A stretch of DNA of 64,000 nt, taken from assembly GCF_004792685.1 (NCBI RefSeq), contig NZ_SRXT01000005.1, forward strand, positions 124,001 through 188,000, in the 5' to 3' direction. The notes beneath the pieces were generated by a model. It did no database searches, was not told the origin of the DNA, and saw only the letters and a list, made by a program, of their open reading frames with translations. Numbering within the stretch: the first letter of the stretch is position 1; the number at the start of each line of letters is the position of its first letter. This stretch comes from Sphingomonas gei (GTDB taxonomy: Bacteria > Pseudomonadota > Alphaproteobacteria > Sphingomonadales > Sphingomonadaceae). Positions 16,202 through 24,696 of this stretch are shown piece after piece. Both the position numbers and the translations under genes were made by a program.

Positions 16202-16593
16202 TGGCGGATCCGGCCTGGGTCTGGGTCGATATCGCGGTGGCGCTTGCCGCGCACGCGGAGCAGCTTGCTGAGCATGGCGGTGCGCAGGGCGTGCGCGACA
16301 TGAACATGCTCGAGAGCGCGATGGCGCGGCCTTTGAACCTGATTGCCTATGGCGACCCCGGCATCGCTGAATTGGCAGCGAGCTACGCCTTCGGGATTGC
16401 GCGGAACCATCCGTTCGTGGACGGCAACAAACGTACAGCGGTCGTCGTCAGCGAAACCTTCCTCGTGCTGAACGGCTACGGTCTGACGTGCAGCGACGTC
16501 GAGTTGGTAGTCGCGTTCCTGGCCCTCGCCGCTGGGGAGTTCACGCCCGAAGCACTGGCCGATTGGTTTCGCGCACACATCCAGCCGATGTGA
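16201..16593 (+). CDS. doc: Doc-type (Fic fold) toxin
   Basis: Protein of 130 residues with the Fic-fold core motif in its Doc variant: HPFVDGNKRTA, with His70, Lys77 and Arg78. Doc proteins use this altered loop to phosphorylate elongation factor Tu and stop translation, whereas true Fic proteins (HPFxxGNGR) transfer AMP. The length equals that of P1 Doc (126 residues). Instead of a Phd partner, an AbrB-type antitoxin precedes it with a one-base overlap. The motif is intact, so the toxin is probably functional. Confidence 0.92.
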   Translation: MADPAWVWVDIAVALAAHAEQLAEHGGAQGVRDMNMLESAMARPLNLIAYGDPGIAELAASYAFGIARNHPFVDGNKRTAVVVSETFLVLNGYGLTCSDVELVVAFLALAAGEFTPEALADWFRAHIQPM

Positions 16594-16634
16594 CGCGGGA
16601 AATGCCCGCCGGAACCTGAGCCCCGGCGGACATC

Positions 16635-16652
16635 CTTTCCTCCCCAGGAAAG
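16635..16652. terminator. Hairpin between convergent doc and the aceA operon
   Basis: CTTTCCT and AGGAAAG form a perfect 7-base stem with a CCCC loop. A second stem, cgccgg/ccggcg, lies just before it at about 16608-16627. No T-run follows on either strand, so the ability to terminate without Rho is doubtful. It sits in the gap between converging transcripts. Confidence 0.4.
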
Positions 16653-16659
16653 TCTTGCC

Positions 16660-16812
16660 TCAGTCGAGTCGGCCGAGGCGGTGATAGAGATTGGCGTATT
16701 TGGTCGATTCAGGCTGGTCCTTGACCTTGTTCAGATGCGTGCCGACGGCTTCGCGGAGCAGGCGGAAATCCTCGGTCGAGAAGACGGCGCGGCTGCGCTG
16801 GGGTTCGGTCAT
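16660..16812 (-). CDS. Small conserved-looking protein downstream of isocitrate lyase
   Basis: Frame of 50 codons starting MTEPQRSRAVFSTEDFRLLR and ending at a TGA at 16660. It begins 13 bases after the aceA stop and has a strong ribosome site (GAAGGAGC, then 7 bases, then ATG), which argues for a real gene although it is short. It is acidic and basic by turns, has no cysteine and no membrane segment, and looks helical (LREAVGTHLNKVKDQ). I do not recognise a domain. Its coupling to aceA suggests a role tied to the glyoxylate shunt, which is only inference. Confidence 0.7.
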   Translation of the reverse strand: MTEPQRSRAVFSTEDFRLLREAVGTHLNKVKDQPESTKYANLYHRLGRLD

Positions 16813-16825
16813 GGTCGTTGCTCCT

Positions 16826-18103
16826 TCAGGCAGCTTGCTGGTTGAACTGGGCGGCTTCGGTGCTTTCGGCGAGTGCGGTGGTCGAGCTCTCGCCGCCGGC
16901 GACTGCCTGGGCGACTGCGTCGAAATAGCCGGTGCCGACTTCGCGCTGGTGGCGGGTCGCGGTGTAGCCATTGGCCTCGGCGGCGAATTCGGCCTGCTGG
17001 AGCTCGGAATAGGCCGCCATGCCGCGGTCGCGATAGCCGCGCGCCAGCTCGAACATGCCGTAATTGAGCTGGTGGAAGCCCGCGAGGGTGACGAACTGGA
17101 ACTTGTAGCCCATCGCGCCGATCTCGCGCTGGAAGCGGGCGATGTCCTGTTTGTCGAGATTCTTCTCCCAGTTGAAGCTCGGCGAGCAATTGTACGCCAG
17201 CATCTTGTCGGGATGCTCGCGCCTGATCGCCTCGGCGAAGCGGCGGGCGTCGTCGAGATTGGGCTTCGAGGTTTCCCACCAGAGCAGATCGGCATGCGAC
17301 GCGAAGGCGAGCCCGCGCTTGATGCAGTGATCGACGCCGGTTCCTTCTTTCAGGCGGAAGAAGCCCTCGGCAGTGCGCTCGCCGGTGAGGAACTCATGGT
17401 CGCGTTCGTCGACGTCGCTGGTGATCAGCCGCGCGCTCTCGGCATCGGTGCGGGCGCAGATCACGGTGGGGACCCCGCTGACATCGGCGGCGAGCCGGGC
17501 ACTGTCGAGATTGCGGATATGCGCCTGGGTGGGGATCAGCACCTTGCCGCCGAGGTGACCGCATTTCTTTTCGGATGCGAGTTGGTCTTCATAATGCACC
17601 CCGGCGGCGCCTGCGGCGATATAGGCCTTCATGATCTCGAAGCAGTTGAGCGGGCCGCCGAAGCCGGCCTCGGCATCTGCGATGATCGGCGCGAGCCAGT
17701 CGCGCGTCGCGCCGCCTTCCATATGCTCGATCTGGTCGGCGCGCTGGAGGGTGGCGTTGATCTTGCGCGCCAGCTCGGGACCGGCATTGGCCGGGTAGAG
17801 CGACTGATCGGGATACATCTGCCCGGCGGTGTTGGCGTCCGCCGCAACCTGCCAGCCGGAAAGATAGATCGCCTTCAAGCCGGCGCGGACCATCTGCATC
17901 GCCTGGTTGCCCGAGAGCGCACCGAGCGCGTGGATGTACTCCTCCGACTTCAGCAGCTCCCACAGCTTGAGCGCGCCGCGGCGGGCGATGGTGTGCTCGA
18001 TCGGTAAGGAGCCGCGCAGCCGAGCCACGTCGTCGGGGGTGTAAGGGCGGACGATGCCGGCGAAGCGACCGCTGGCGGCGGGGACGAGGTCTTCGAACGT
18101 CAT
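16826..18103 (-). CDS. aceA: Isocitrate lyase
   Basis: Splits isocitrate to glyoxylate and succinate, the entry step of the glyoxylate shunt for growth on acetate and fatty acids. It has 425 residues, close to the family length. The active-site loop is KKCGH at 179-183 with catalytic Cys181; other signatures are [26 protein letters not shown] and [12 protein letters not shown]. The frame can begin at a GTG at 18112, but the ribosome site AAGGAAG overlaps that codon and is correctly spaced (8 bases) from the ATG at 18103, which is therefore chosen. It is divergent from scfR, whose relatives are known to control this gene. Confidence 0.97.
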   Translation of the reverse strand: MTFEDLVPAASGRFAGIVRPYTPDDVARLRGSLPIEHTIARRGALKLWELLKSEEYIHALGALSGNQAMQMVRAGLKAIYLSGWQVAADANTAGQMYPDQSLYPANAGPELARKINATLQRADQIEHMEGGATRDWLAPIIADAEAGFGGPLNCFEIMKAYIAAGAAGVHYEDQLASEKKCGHLGGKVLIPTQAHIRNLDSARLAADVSGVPTVICARTDAESARLITSDVDERDHEFLTGERTAEGFFRLKEGTGVDHCIKRGLAFASHADLLWWETSKPNLDDARRFAEAIRREHPDKMLAYNCSPSFNWEKNLDKQDIARFQREIGAMGYKFQFVTLAGFHQLNYGMFELARGYRDRGMAAYSELQQAEFAAEANGYTATRHQREVGTGYFDAVAQAVAGGESSTTALAESTEAAQFNQQAA

Positions 18104-18300
18104 CTGTGTCACTTCCTTAACAGAAACTGGTGTGCGACGACGATATGCTTGACTCGCTTGACTCGATAACAGCTTTATTTGGCGTTTCCGGCGTCTATCG
18201 GTCGTGCAAAGTCAACCGGTGGGTTGTAATCGTGTAAAGAAATTGACAGACTCCTATCGACCGGCGGGTGGAACATAACCAAAACGGGAGCTGTAGGAAA
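18104..18300. promoter_or_regulatory. Divergent aceA/scfR control region with repeated elements
   Basis: Two kinds of repeat stand out. GCTTGACTC occurs twice head to tail at 18147-18155 and 18156-18164. The sequence tcgtgcaaag at 18202-18211 recurs as tcgtgtaaag at 18230-18239, 28 bases apart, that is, close to an integral number of helix turns. The TGCAAA core resembles the half sites reported for RamB, a related regulator of aceA in corynebacteria. They are candidate ScfR sites; which repeat matters cannot be decided by eye. Confidence 0.45.
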
Positions 18301-19680
18301 ATGGCCGAGCAGAAGCTGTTTGCCGGACATGCGATCCGCCGGCTGCGGCGTCAGCTCGGGTTGAGCCAAGTGGCGATGGCCGAGGGGCTGGGGGTGAGCG
18401 CGAGCTATCTCAACCTGGTCGAGCGCAACCAGCGGCCGATCTCCGCCACGGTGATGCTGCGGCTCGCCCAGACCTATGACTTCGATCCGCGCAGGCTGGC
18501 GGCGAGCGAGCCGGGCGGGGGCGCCGAGGCGCTGCGGCGGCGGCTCTCCGACCCGCTGTTCGCCGATCTCGAGATCGATCGGCACCAGATGGAGGAATGG
18601 CTGGCGGGCGCGCCGGGGAGCGCCGAGGCTTTCGCTCGTGCCTATGACCGGATCGGCGGGGCGCCGGGCGGCGAAGGCGATGCCGCCGACCCGGCGCGCG
18701 CGGTACGCCGCGAGATCGAGCGCTGGCGCAACCATTTCGCCGATCTCGATGCCGTGGCCGAAACGCTGGCCGACGAACTGCGCATCGCCGCCGGGGATCT
18801 GTACGGCGCAATGGCCGAGCGGCTGCGCGTCAAGCACCAGCTCGCCGTGCGGATCCTCCCCGCCGATGTGATGCCCGACCGGATGAAGCGGCTCGATCTG
18901 CATGCGCGGCAAGTCCAGCTTTCCGAAATGCTCGGCGCCTCGGCGCGCAGCTTCGCGCTCGGCGAGCGGCTGGCGGAAGAAGCGCGCGGGGAAATCGACG
19001 CACTGGTCAAGGGGGCCGCGCTCGATCGCGGCGCCGAGCGGCTCTACCGGCGCCACCTCACCGGCTATTTCGCTGCGGCGGTGATGATGCCTTATGCGCG
19101 GTTTCTGCGCGCCTGCGAGGCGAGCGGCTATGATATGGAACTGCTCCAGCGGCGGTTCGGGGCGAGCTTCAGCCAAGTCGCGCACCGGCTGACCACGCTC
19201 CAGCGCGTCGGCGCGCGCGGGCTGCCGTTCTTTCTGCTGCGAGTCGATCGTGCCGGGCAGATATCGAAGCGTTACGCCGGCGCGAGCGGTTCGCCGCTGG
19301 TCGACGGGCCGGGGATCTGCCCCCTGTGGAATATTTTTGACGCGTTCGCCCGCGATGAGACGGTCAGCCATTTGGTCGAGCTCGAGGACGGCAGTCGCTG
19401 GTTCACTTTGGCACGCGCGGTCCAGCCGCAAGGCGCCCGGATGACGAGTGTTCCCGCCCGTTTCGCCGTGAGTGTCGGGCTGGCGGCAAACGAGGCGCGG
19501 ACGCTTGCCGTAGCGGCGGGGCGCGATCTCGCCGGGCATGCGATGCCGATCGGGCTCAGCTGCCGGGCATGCACCCGCCCCGATTGCCCGCAGCGTTCGG
19601 CACCCCCGGCGGGACGGGGGATGCTGCCGCCGAACGACGGCGAGAGCGGGGTGACGCCGTTCGGCTTCTCGCCGGACTGA
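18301..19680 (+). CDS. scfR: ScfR/RamB-type short-chain fatty acyl regulator (XRE family)
   Basis: Transcription regulator of 459 residues. The N-terminal helix-turn-helix of XRE type spans about 1-65 (IRRLRRQLGLSQVAMAEGLG, then SASYLNLVERNQRPIS). An IrrE-like middle part and a C-terminal ScfR (DUF2083) domain follow, ending with the cysteine cluster CRACTRPDC. This architecture is that of regulators of propionyl- and acetyl-CoA metabolism. Its place head to head with aceA supports control of the glyoxylate shunt. The ATG at 18301 is preceded by TAGGA; an in-frame upstream GTG at 18268 is less likely. The ligand is presumably an acyl-CoA, by family only. Confidence 0.9.
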   Translation: MAEQKLFAGHAIRRLRRQLGLSQVAMAEGLGVSASYLNLVERNQRPISATVMLRLAQTYDFDPRRLAASEPGGGAEALRRRLSDPLFADLEIDRHQMEEWLAGAPGSAEAFARAYDRIGGAPGGEGDAADPARAVRREIERWRNHFADLDAVAETLADELRIAAGDLYGAMAERLRVKHQLAVRILPADVMPDRMKRLDLHARQVQLSEMLGASARSFALGERLAEEARGEIDALVKGAALDRGAERLYRRHLTGYFAAAVMMPYARFLRACEASGYDMELLQRRFGASFSQVAHRLTTLQRVGARGLPFFLLRVDRAGQISKRYAGASGSPLVDGPGICPLWNIFDAFARDETVSHLVELEDGSRWFTLARAVQPQGARMTSVPARFAVSVGLAANEARTLAVAAGRDLAGHAMPIGLSCRACTRPDCPQRSAPPAGRGMLPPNDGESGVTPFGFSPD

Positions 19681-19823
19681 CATACCGCGGACGCAAACCG
19701 ACATATTTCGGTCGATTTGATTTGGAACCAGCGCGCTTCCTCGCGGTTGCGCCTCACGTGCATCGCCGGGTCGCTGCCAGAGCCATTGCCGGTCACACGG
19801 CGAGGCGTGTCGAGAGGATGTCT

Positions 19824-20234
19824 ATGTTGCTTACCCTGATTGGATTGACCATTGCCGCGGCCACCCCGCAGTCGGCGGACGCGGCGGTCGGCCGCTGGCG
19901 CACCGAAACGCGCAACGCGGTGGTCGAGATCCAGCGCTGCGGCGCGTCGATCTGCGGGCGGATCCTGACGTCCGACGCGCTGCGGACCAATCCGAACCTC
20001 AAGGATACCAAGAATTCGAACGCAGCGCTGCGCAATCGACCGCTGCGCGGAATGCAGATCCTCAGCGGGTTCAGCCAGAGCGGCAATTACTGGGCCGGCG
20101 GCAAGATCTACAATGCCGAGGACGGCAAGACCTATGGCTCGGACGTGACCCCCGTGGGCCCCGACCAGCTCAAGGTGCGCGGCTGCGTGTTCAAGCCGTT
20201 CTGCAAGACCCAGACCTGGACTCGCGTGCGCTGA
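19824..20234 (+). CDS. DUF2147-family exported protein
   Basis: Protein of 136 residues with a signal peptide (MLLTLIGLTIAAATPQSADA) and the DUF2147 core GRWRTETRNAVVEIQRCGAS, ICGRI, NYWAGGKIYNAEDGKTYGSD and a final CVFKPFCKTQTW. Four cysteines may form disulfides in the periplasm. The function of the family is unknown, although its fold resembles small lipid-binding barrels. Two ATGs are possible; that at 19824 is better spaced from the GAGAGG site than that at 19818. An imperfect stress-sigma (EcfG-like) promoter, GGAAC-N16-GGTT, may lie at about 19724. Confidence 0.85.
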   Translation: MLLTLIGLTIAAATPQSADAAVGRWRTETRNAVVEIQRCGASICGRILTSDALRTNPNLKDTKNSNAALRNRPLRGMQILSGFSQSGNYWAGGKIYNAEDGKTYGSDVTPVGPDQLKVRGCVFKPFCKTQTWTRVR

Positions 20235-20280
20235 CCGCGCCGCCCGTTTGCTTTTCAGTATCGCGTATAAGGACCCCAGA

Positions 20281-21582
20281 ATGTCGTATCTCAAGCTTTC
20301 GCTCGCCGCCGCAACCGCGCTGGCGGGCTCGGTCGGTTTCGCCGCCTCTGCCAATGCGCAGGCGTTTTACCTCCAGGAACAGTCCGCGCGCGCGGCAGGA
20401 CGCGCCTTTTCCGGCGAAGTCGCCGATACCGGTGCCGCATCGCTGTGGTGGAACCCCGCGTCGATCGCCGGCATGACCGACGGCGAAGCGACGATCAGTG
20501 CCTCGCTGATCCTGCCGCGCGGCGAAGTGACCGACACCGGCACGCTGATCCGCCGCCCCGGCGGGACCTTCGCGCCGGTCGGCGGCGATGCCACGACGCG
20601 CAATCCGATCAACAACGGCGTGCTGCCTTCGGGCGCGATCGCGATCCCGTTCGGCGACCGCGTCGCCTTCGGCCTTGCGGTGACGTCCCCGTACAGTTTC
20701 ACCACCGATTATCCCGAGACCAGCTGGGCCCGCTACAGCGCGCTCAAGACCGAACTGCGCACGATTGACATCCAGCCATCGCTCGCGGTTGCAGTGACCG
20801 ACTGGCTGCGCGTCGGCGCGGGCGTCAATGTCGAATATACCGACGCGACGCTTGCCAATGCGCTGCCCAACGTCTCGGCGGCCTTGCCCGACGGGCGGCA
20901 GGAGCTGAAGGGCGATGGCTGGGATTTCGGCTGGAGCGCGGGCTTCCAGATGCACAACGACGCCGTGACGATCGGCATGAGCTATAAATCGGCGATCAAG
21001 CACAACCTCAAGGGCGACCTCGAGGTCAGCGGGCTGGTCGGGCCGCTCGCCGGCTCGAACCGGTCGGTGTCTGACATCACCGCCAATTTCTACACCCCGG
21101 CGCAAGTGATCGTCGGCGGACGCTGGCGGCTGAGCGACAAATTCACGCTCAACGGCCAGGCGGTGCATTATCAGTGGAGCCAGTTCGATGCGATCCGGCT
21201 CGGCGCGCCGGTCAGCCAGGCGATTCCCGAGAATTATCGCGACACCTGGAGCCTCGCCACCGGCTTCGACTATGCCGCGTCGGACAAGCTAACCGTGCGG
21301 GCCGGCGTCCAGCGTACCCAGACCCCGACCCGCGACGGCGAGCGCGATGCGCGCGTGCCCGATTCGGATCGCTGGAACTATGGCGTCGGCGCTTCTTACA
21401 ATTTGACGCCGGCCTTCACGCTCGATGCCGGCGCCAATTATGTCGACTTCGAGGATAGCTCGATCGATCGGGTCACCGCGGCCTATCCGGGGACCGCGGC
21501 GCAGACTCCGATCCTGACTTCGGGGACGCTCACCGACGCGCGCGCATTGGTGTTCTCGCTCGGCGGGCGCGTGCGCTTCTGA
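20281..21582 (+). CDS. FadL/OmpP1-family outer membrane transporter
   Basis: Outer membrane beta-barrel of 433 residues for uptake of long-chain fatty acids or other hydrophobic compounds. A signal peptide ends at ASANAQA, followed by the N-terminal hatch QAFYLQEQSARAAGRAFSGE with the family motif SLWWNPASIAGM (NPA). Alternating amphipathic strands run to a C-terminal phenylalanine (LGGRVRF), the usual barrel-assembly signal. It lies near aceA and scfR, so fatty-acid use is a plausible shared theme. The frame is open from 20248, but the signal peptide begins at 20281. Confidence 0.92.
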   Translation: MSYLKLSLAAATALAGSVGFAASANAQAFYLQEQSARAAGRAFSGEVADTGAASLWWNPASIAGMTDGEATISASLILPRGEVTDTGTLIRRPGGTFAPVGGDATTRNPINNGVLPSGAIAIPFGDRVAFGLAVTSPYSFTTDYPETSWARYSALKTELRTIDIQPSLAVAVTDWLRVGAGVNVEYTDATLANALPNVSAALPDGRQELKGDGWDFGWSAGFQMHNDAVTIGMSYKSAIKHNLKGDLEVSGLVGPLAGSNRSVSDITANFYTPAQVIVGGRWRLSDKFTLNGQAVHYQWSQFDAIRLGAPVSQAIPENYRDTWSLATGFDYAASDKLTVRAGVQRTQTPTRDGERDARVPDSDRWNYGVGASYNLTPAFTLDAGANYVDFEDSSIDRVTAAYPGTAAQTPILTSGTLTDARALVFSLGGRVRF

Positions 21583-21714
21583 GGGCGCTCGGGGAGGGGG
21601 TTCGCGCCATCTGGGCCGGAATCCCCTCACCGCTTCGTGAAGCCGGGGTGACGGGCGGTTGCCTGGCGCGGCCAAGCCGTTATCACCGCATCCAACAAGA
21701 TGGGGGATGCGCAC

Positions 21715-23142
21715 ATGGCCAGCCTGTTTCGCCTGAAGCAGATCGTCGCGGAGGCCGATCGGCCGCACGCGCATCGTCTTCAGCGCACCTTGTCGTGGCC
21801 GCATCTCGTTGCGCTCGGGGTCGGCGCGATCGTCGGGACCGGGATCCTGACGCTGATCGGCGTGGGTGCCGATCGGGCGGGGCCGGCGGTGATCCTGTCG
21901 TTCGTCGTCGCCGGGGCAATCTGCGCGTGCGCGGCGCTGGCTTATGCCGAGATGGCGACGATGATCCCGGCTTCGGGCAGCGCCTATACCTATAGCTATG
22001 TCGTGCTCGGCGAGATCATCGCCTGGGTGGTCGGGTGGAGCCTGCTCGCCGAATATACCTTGGTGGTAGCGACGGTCGCGGTCGGCTGGTCGGGCTATTC
22101 GGTCGGGTTTCTCGAAAGCCTTGGCGTGCATCTCCCCGCGGCGCTCACCCATGGGCCGGTGATGGCGGGCTGGCAGGTCGTCGAATGGGGCGTCAATTTG
22201 CCGGCCTTGTTCATCGTCGCGGTGGTCGCGGGGCTGCTGATCGTCGGCACGCGCGAAAGCGCGACGCTCAACGCCGTGCTCGTGGTGGTCAAGCTGATCG
22301 CGCTCGCGGTGTTCGTCGCAGTGGCCTTCCCGCATTTCGACGCCGCCAATTTCGAGCCGTTCGCACCGTTCGGCTTCACCAAGGCGATGGGCGCGGACGG
22401 AGTCGAGCGCGGCGTGATGGCGGCGGCGGCGATCATCTTCTTCGCTTTCTATGGCTTCGATGCGATCTCGACCGCGGCGGAGGAAGCGAAGAATCCGAGC
22501 CGCGATCTCGCCATCGGCATCGTCGGTTCGATGATCGCCTGCGTCGCGATCTACATGCTGGTCGCGTTGGCGGCGGTGGGGGCGCTGAGCTATACGCGCT
22601 TCGCCGACAGCCCCGAGCCGCTCGCGTTGATCCTGCGCGAGATCGGCCAGCCGCGCACCGCCGCCTTCCTCGCCGCATCGGCAGTGATTGCGCTGCCGAC
22701 GGTGATCCTCGCTTTCCTGTACGGGCAGAGCCGGATCTTCTTCGTGATGGCGCGCGACCGCATGCTGCCTCAGGGCCTTGCCACGGTTTCGCGTCGGGGG
22801 ACGCCGGTGCGGATCACGATCTTCACCGCGGGGGTGGTGACCTTCTTCGCCGCGTTCTTCCCGATCGACCAGATCGCGGCGCTCGCCAATGCCGGCACGC
22901 TGACGGCGTTCGCGGCGGTCGGGATCTGCATGCTGGTGATGCGCCGGCGTGCGCCCGAAGCGGTGCGGCCGTTCCGTGCGCCGGCGGCATGGCTGGTCGG
23001 GCTGGGCGCGGCATTCGGCTGTCTCTATCTTTTCACAAGCCTGCCGCATCAGACGCAATTGCTGTTCGGAGCGTGGAATCTGATCGGCTTGGCGCTGTAT
23101 TTCGCCTGGGCGCGGCGCAACGTGGACAAGGGGTCGGCATGA
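21715..23142 (+). CDS. APC-superfamily amino acid permease
   Basis: Membrane transporter of 475 residues with about 13 hydrophobic segments. The first helix reads LGVGAIVGTGILTLIGVGAD, which contains the unwound substrate-binding GTG-type motif of the APC fold, and ALAYAEMATMIPASGSAYTY is the usual helix-3 signature. It resembles the cationic amino-acid transporter (CAT/YfnA) group. The ATG at 21715 follows GGGGGA at good spacing; an ATG at 21700 is possible. The stop overlaps the mtnP start (ATGA), so the two genes are translationally coupled. Confidence 0.93.
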   Translation: MASLFRLKQIVAEADRPHAHRLQRTLSWPHLVALGVGAIVGTGILTLIGVGADRAGPAVILSFVVAGAICACAALAYAEMATMIPASGSAYTYSYVVLGEIIAWVVGWSLLAEYTLVVATVAVGWSGYSVGFLESLGVHLPAALTHGPVMAGWQVVEWGVNLPALFIVAVVAGLLIVGTRESATLNAVLVVVKLIALAVFVAVAFPHFDAANFEPFAPFGFTKAMGADGVERGVMAAAAIIFFAFYGFDAISTAAEEAKNPSRDLAIGIVGSMIACVAIYMLVALAAVGALSYTRFADSPEPLALILREIGQPRTAAFLAASAVIALPTVILAFLYGQSRIFFVMARDRMLPQGLATVSRRGTPVRITIFTAGVVTFFAAFFPIDQIAALANAGTLTAFAAVGICMLVMRRRAPEAVRPFRAPAAWLVGLGAAFGCLYLFTSLPHQTQLLFGAWNLIGLALYFAWARRNVDKGSA

Positions 23143-24014
23143 GCGGTTGGACGATCGGGATCATCGGCGGCTCGGGGCTGTACGATGTCGAGGGGATCGA
23201 GGGCGGCGAATGGGTTGACGTGGCGAGCCCCTGGGGCGCGCCTTCCGACGCCTGCTTCGTCGGGCAGGTCGGGCATGTCCGCGTGGTGTTTCTGCCGCGG
23301 CACGGGCGGGGGCATCGCATCAGCCCGTCCGAACTCAATGCGCGCGCGAACGTGGACGTGCTCAAGCGGCTCGGGGTGACCGATGTGCTGGCGGTGTCGT
23401 CGGTGGGCAGCCTGGTCGAGGACCGTCCGCCGGGAAGCTTCACCATCGCAGACCAGTTCATCGACCGGACCAAGGGGCGCCCGTCGAGCTTCTTCGGCAC
23501 CGGGATGGTCGCGCATGTCTCGATGGCCGATCCGGTGTGCCCGCGGTTGTCCGCGCTGGCGGTGGATGCCGCGCGGGCGGCGGGTGCCGAAACGCATGTC
23601 GGCGGGACCTATCTGGCGATGGAAGGGCCGCAATTCTCGACGCGGGCGGAGAGCCATCTCTACCGCAATTGGGGCTGCCAGATCATCGGGATGACGGGCA
23701 TGCCCGAGGCCAAGCTGGCGCGCGAGGCCGAGCTTCCCTACGCGCTGGTCGGCATGGTCACCGATTATGATTGCTGGCGCGAGGGCGAGGAAGCAGTCGA
23801 CGTCGCGCAGGTGATCGCGCAGCTCTCGGCCAATGCGGTCAAGGCGCGGGCGATGGTGATGCACCTGCTGCACAGCCTGCCCGAGGAGCGGCCGGCTTCG
23901 CCGATCAACACCTGTCTGGATGCGGCGCTGATCACTGCGCCGGCGGCGCGCGATCCGGAAATACTCGCGAGGCTCGACGCCGTGGCGGGGCGCGCGCTAA
24001 GGGCGGCGGAATAG
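23139..24014 (+). CDS. mtnP: S-methyl-5'-thioadenosine phosphorylase
   Basis: Cleaves methylthioadenosine with phosphate to adenine and methylthioribose-1-phosphate, in salvage of methionine and purine. It has 291 residues. Family signatures are IGIIGGSGLYDVEG at the N-terminus (phosphate loop), LPRHGRGHRISPSELNARAN, VSSVGSLVEDRPPG, GGTYLAMEGPQFSTRAES and IGMTGMPEAKLAREAELPY. The MTA-type substrate pocket pattern (MxxMPEA) favours MtnP over purine nucleoside phosphorylase. It overlaps the permease gene by four bases, and the FKBP gene starts 19 bases later. Confidence 0.95.
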   Translation: MSGWTIGIIGGSGLYDVEGIEGGEWVDVASPWGAPSDACFVGQVGHVRVVFLPRHGRGHRISPSELNARANVDVLKRLGVTDVLAVSSVGSLVEDRPPGSFTIADQFIDRTKGRPSSFFGTGMVAHVSMADPVCPRLSALAVDAARAAGAETHVGGTYLAMEGPQFSTRAESHLYRNWGCQIIGMTGMPEAKLAREAELPYALVGMVTDYDCWREGEEAVDVAQVIAQLSANAVKARAMVMHLLHSLPEERPASPINTCLDAALITAPAARDPEILARLDAVAGRALRAAE

Positions 24015-24033
24015 CCTGATGGGGAGTGACGCT

Positions 24034-24531
24034 TTGAAGAAGATGGTTTTGATCGGCGTGGGCGCGGCGGTCTTGCTGGCGGGCACTGCGGCGGTGGCGC
24101 TGCAGCGCGGCGGCACGGCGGACCATTCGCAGGACGCGGCGTGGCACAACCGGCAGATGCTAGCGCTGGCGCAACTCAAGGCGAGCGACGGGTGGCAGTC
24201 GCTTCCCGGCAATTTGCGCTGGCGGCGGATCAAGGGCGACGGCTCGGGCAAGCATCCGACCGTGCAGGACGTGGTCAAGATCCACTATGCCGGCACTTTG
24301 GTCGACGGGACCGAGTTCGACAGCTCCTATTCGCGCGGCGAGCCGGCGAGTTTCCCGCTCGGCGCGCTGATCCCGGCATGGCAGATGGCGGTGCCGATGA
24401 TGGGGGTGGGCGACACGATCGAAATCGCGACGCCTTCGGATTTGGCTTACGGTCCGGAGACCAAGGGTCCGATCCCGGGCGGCGCGACCCTGCTGTTCAA
24501 GATCGAATTGCTGGGGATCGGGGAGGAATAA
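24034..24531 (+). CDS. FKBP-type peptidyl-prolyl isomerase, exported or membrane-anchored
   Basis: Protein of about 165 residues with an N-terminal hydrophobic segment (KKMVLIGVGAAVLLAGTAAV) and a C-terminal FKBP domain: VQDVVKIHYAGTLVDGTEFD, SYSRGEPASFPLG, GVGDTIEIATPSDLAYG and PIPGGATLLFKIELL. It would speed proline isomerisation during folding in the periplasm. An ATG at 24019 is in frame, but the GGGGAG ribosome site fits a TTG at 24034 better and gives the typical short charged leader; the start is uncertain. It follows mtnP closely. A bidirectional terminator lies beyond. Confidence 0.9.
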   Translation: MKKMVLIGVGAAVLLAGTAAVALQRGGTADHSQDAAWHNRQMLALAQLKASDGWQSLPGNLRWRRIKGDGSGKHPTVQDVVKIHYAGTLVDGTEFDSSYSRGEPASFPLGALIPAWQMAVPMMGVGDTIEIATPSDLAYGPETKGPIPGGATLLFKIELLGIGEE

Positions 24532-24538
24532 GCCCTTC

Positions 24539-24619
24539 CGTGCTCCTGCGAAAGCAGGAGCCCAGGGCGGCAAGGGACCGTCGCTTGTGACTCTGGGCTC
24601 CTGCTTTCGCAGGAGCACT
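24539..24619. repeat. Interspersed inverted repeat, family B, copy 2
   Basis: Left arm cgtgctcctgcgaaagcagg then agcccag; right arm ctgggctcctgctttcgcag then gagcac. The two arms match almost perfectly. It lies directly after the FKBP stop and before the terminator. Confidence 0.88.
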
Positions 24620-24646
24620 GGAATTCGAGGCGCTGATCCGAACAGC

Positions 24647-24683
24647 AAAAAGGTCGCGGTGGGATGCCCCACCGCGGCCTTTT
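24647..24683. terminator. Bidirectional intrinsic terminator between the FKBP gene and acnA
   Basis: aaaaaggtcgcggtgggatg then ccccaccgcggccttttg is a strong GC-rich hairpin with an A-run on the left and a T-run on the right, so it can end transcripts from both converging genes. Confidence 0.85.
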
Positions 24684-24696
24684 GTTTGCGTCGCCC

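Noticed and set aside
16201..16593. Fic AMP-transferase
   Set aside because: The motif reads HPFVDGNKR, the Doc kinase form, rather than HPFxxGNGR.
21289..23058. 589-codon minus-strand frame across fadL-like and permease genes
   Set aside because: Arginine- and histidine-rich shadow spanning two unrelated genes and their gap.
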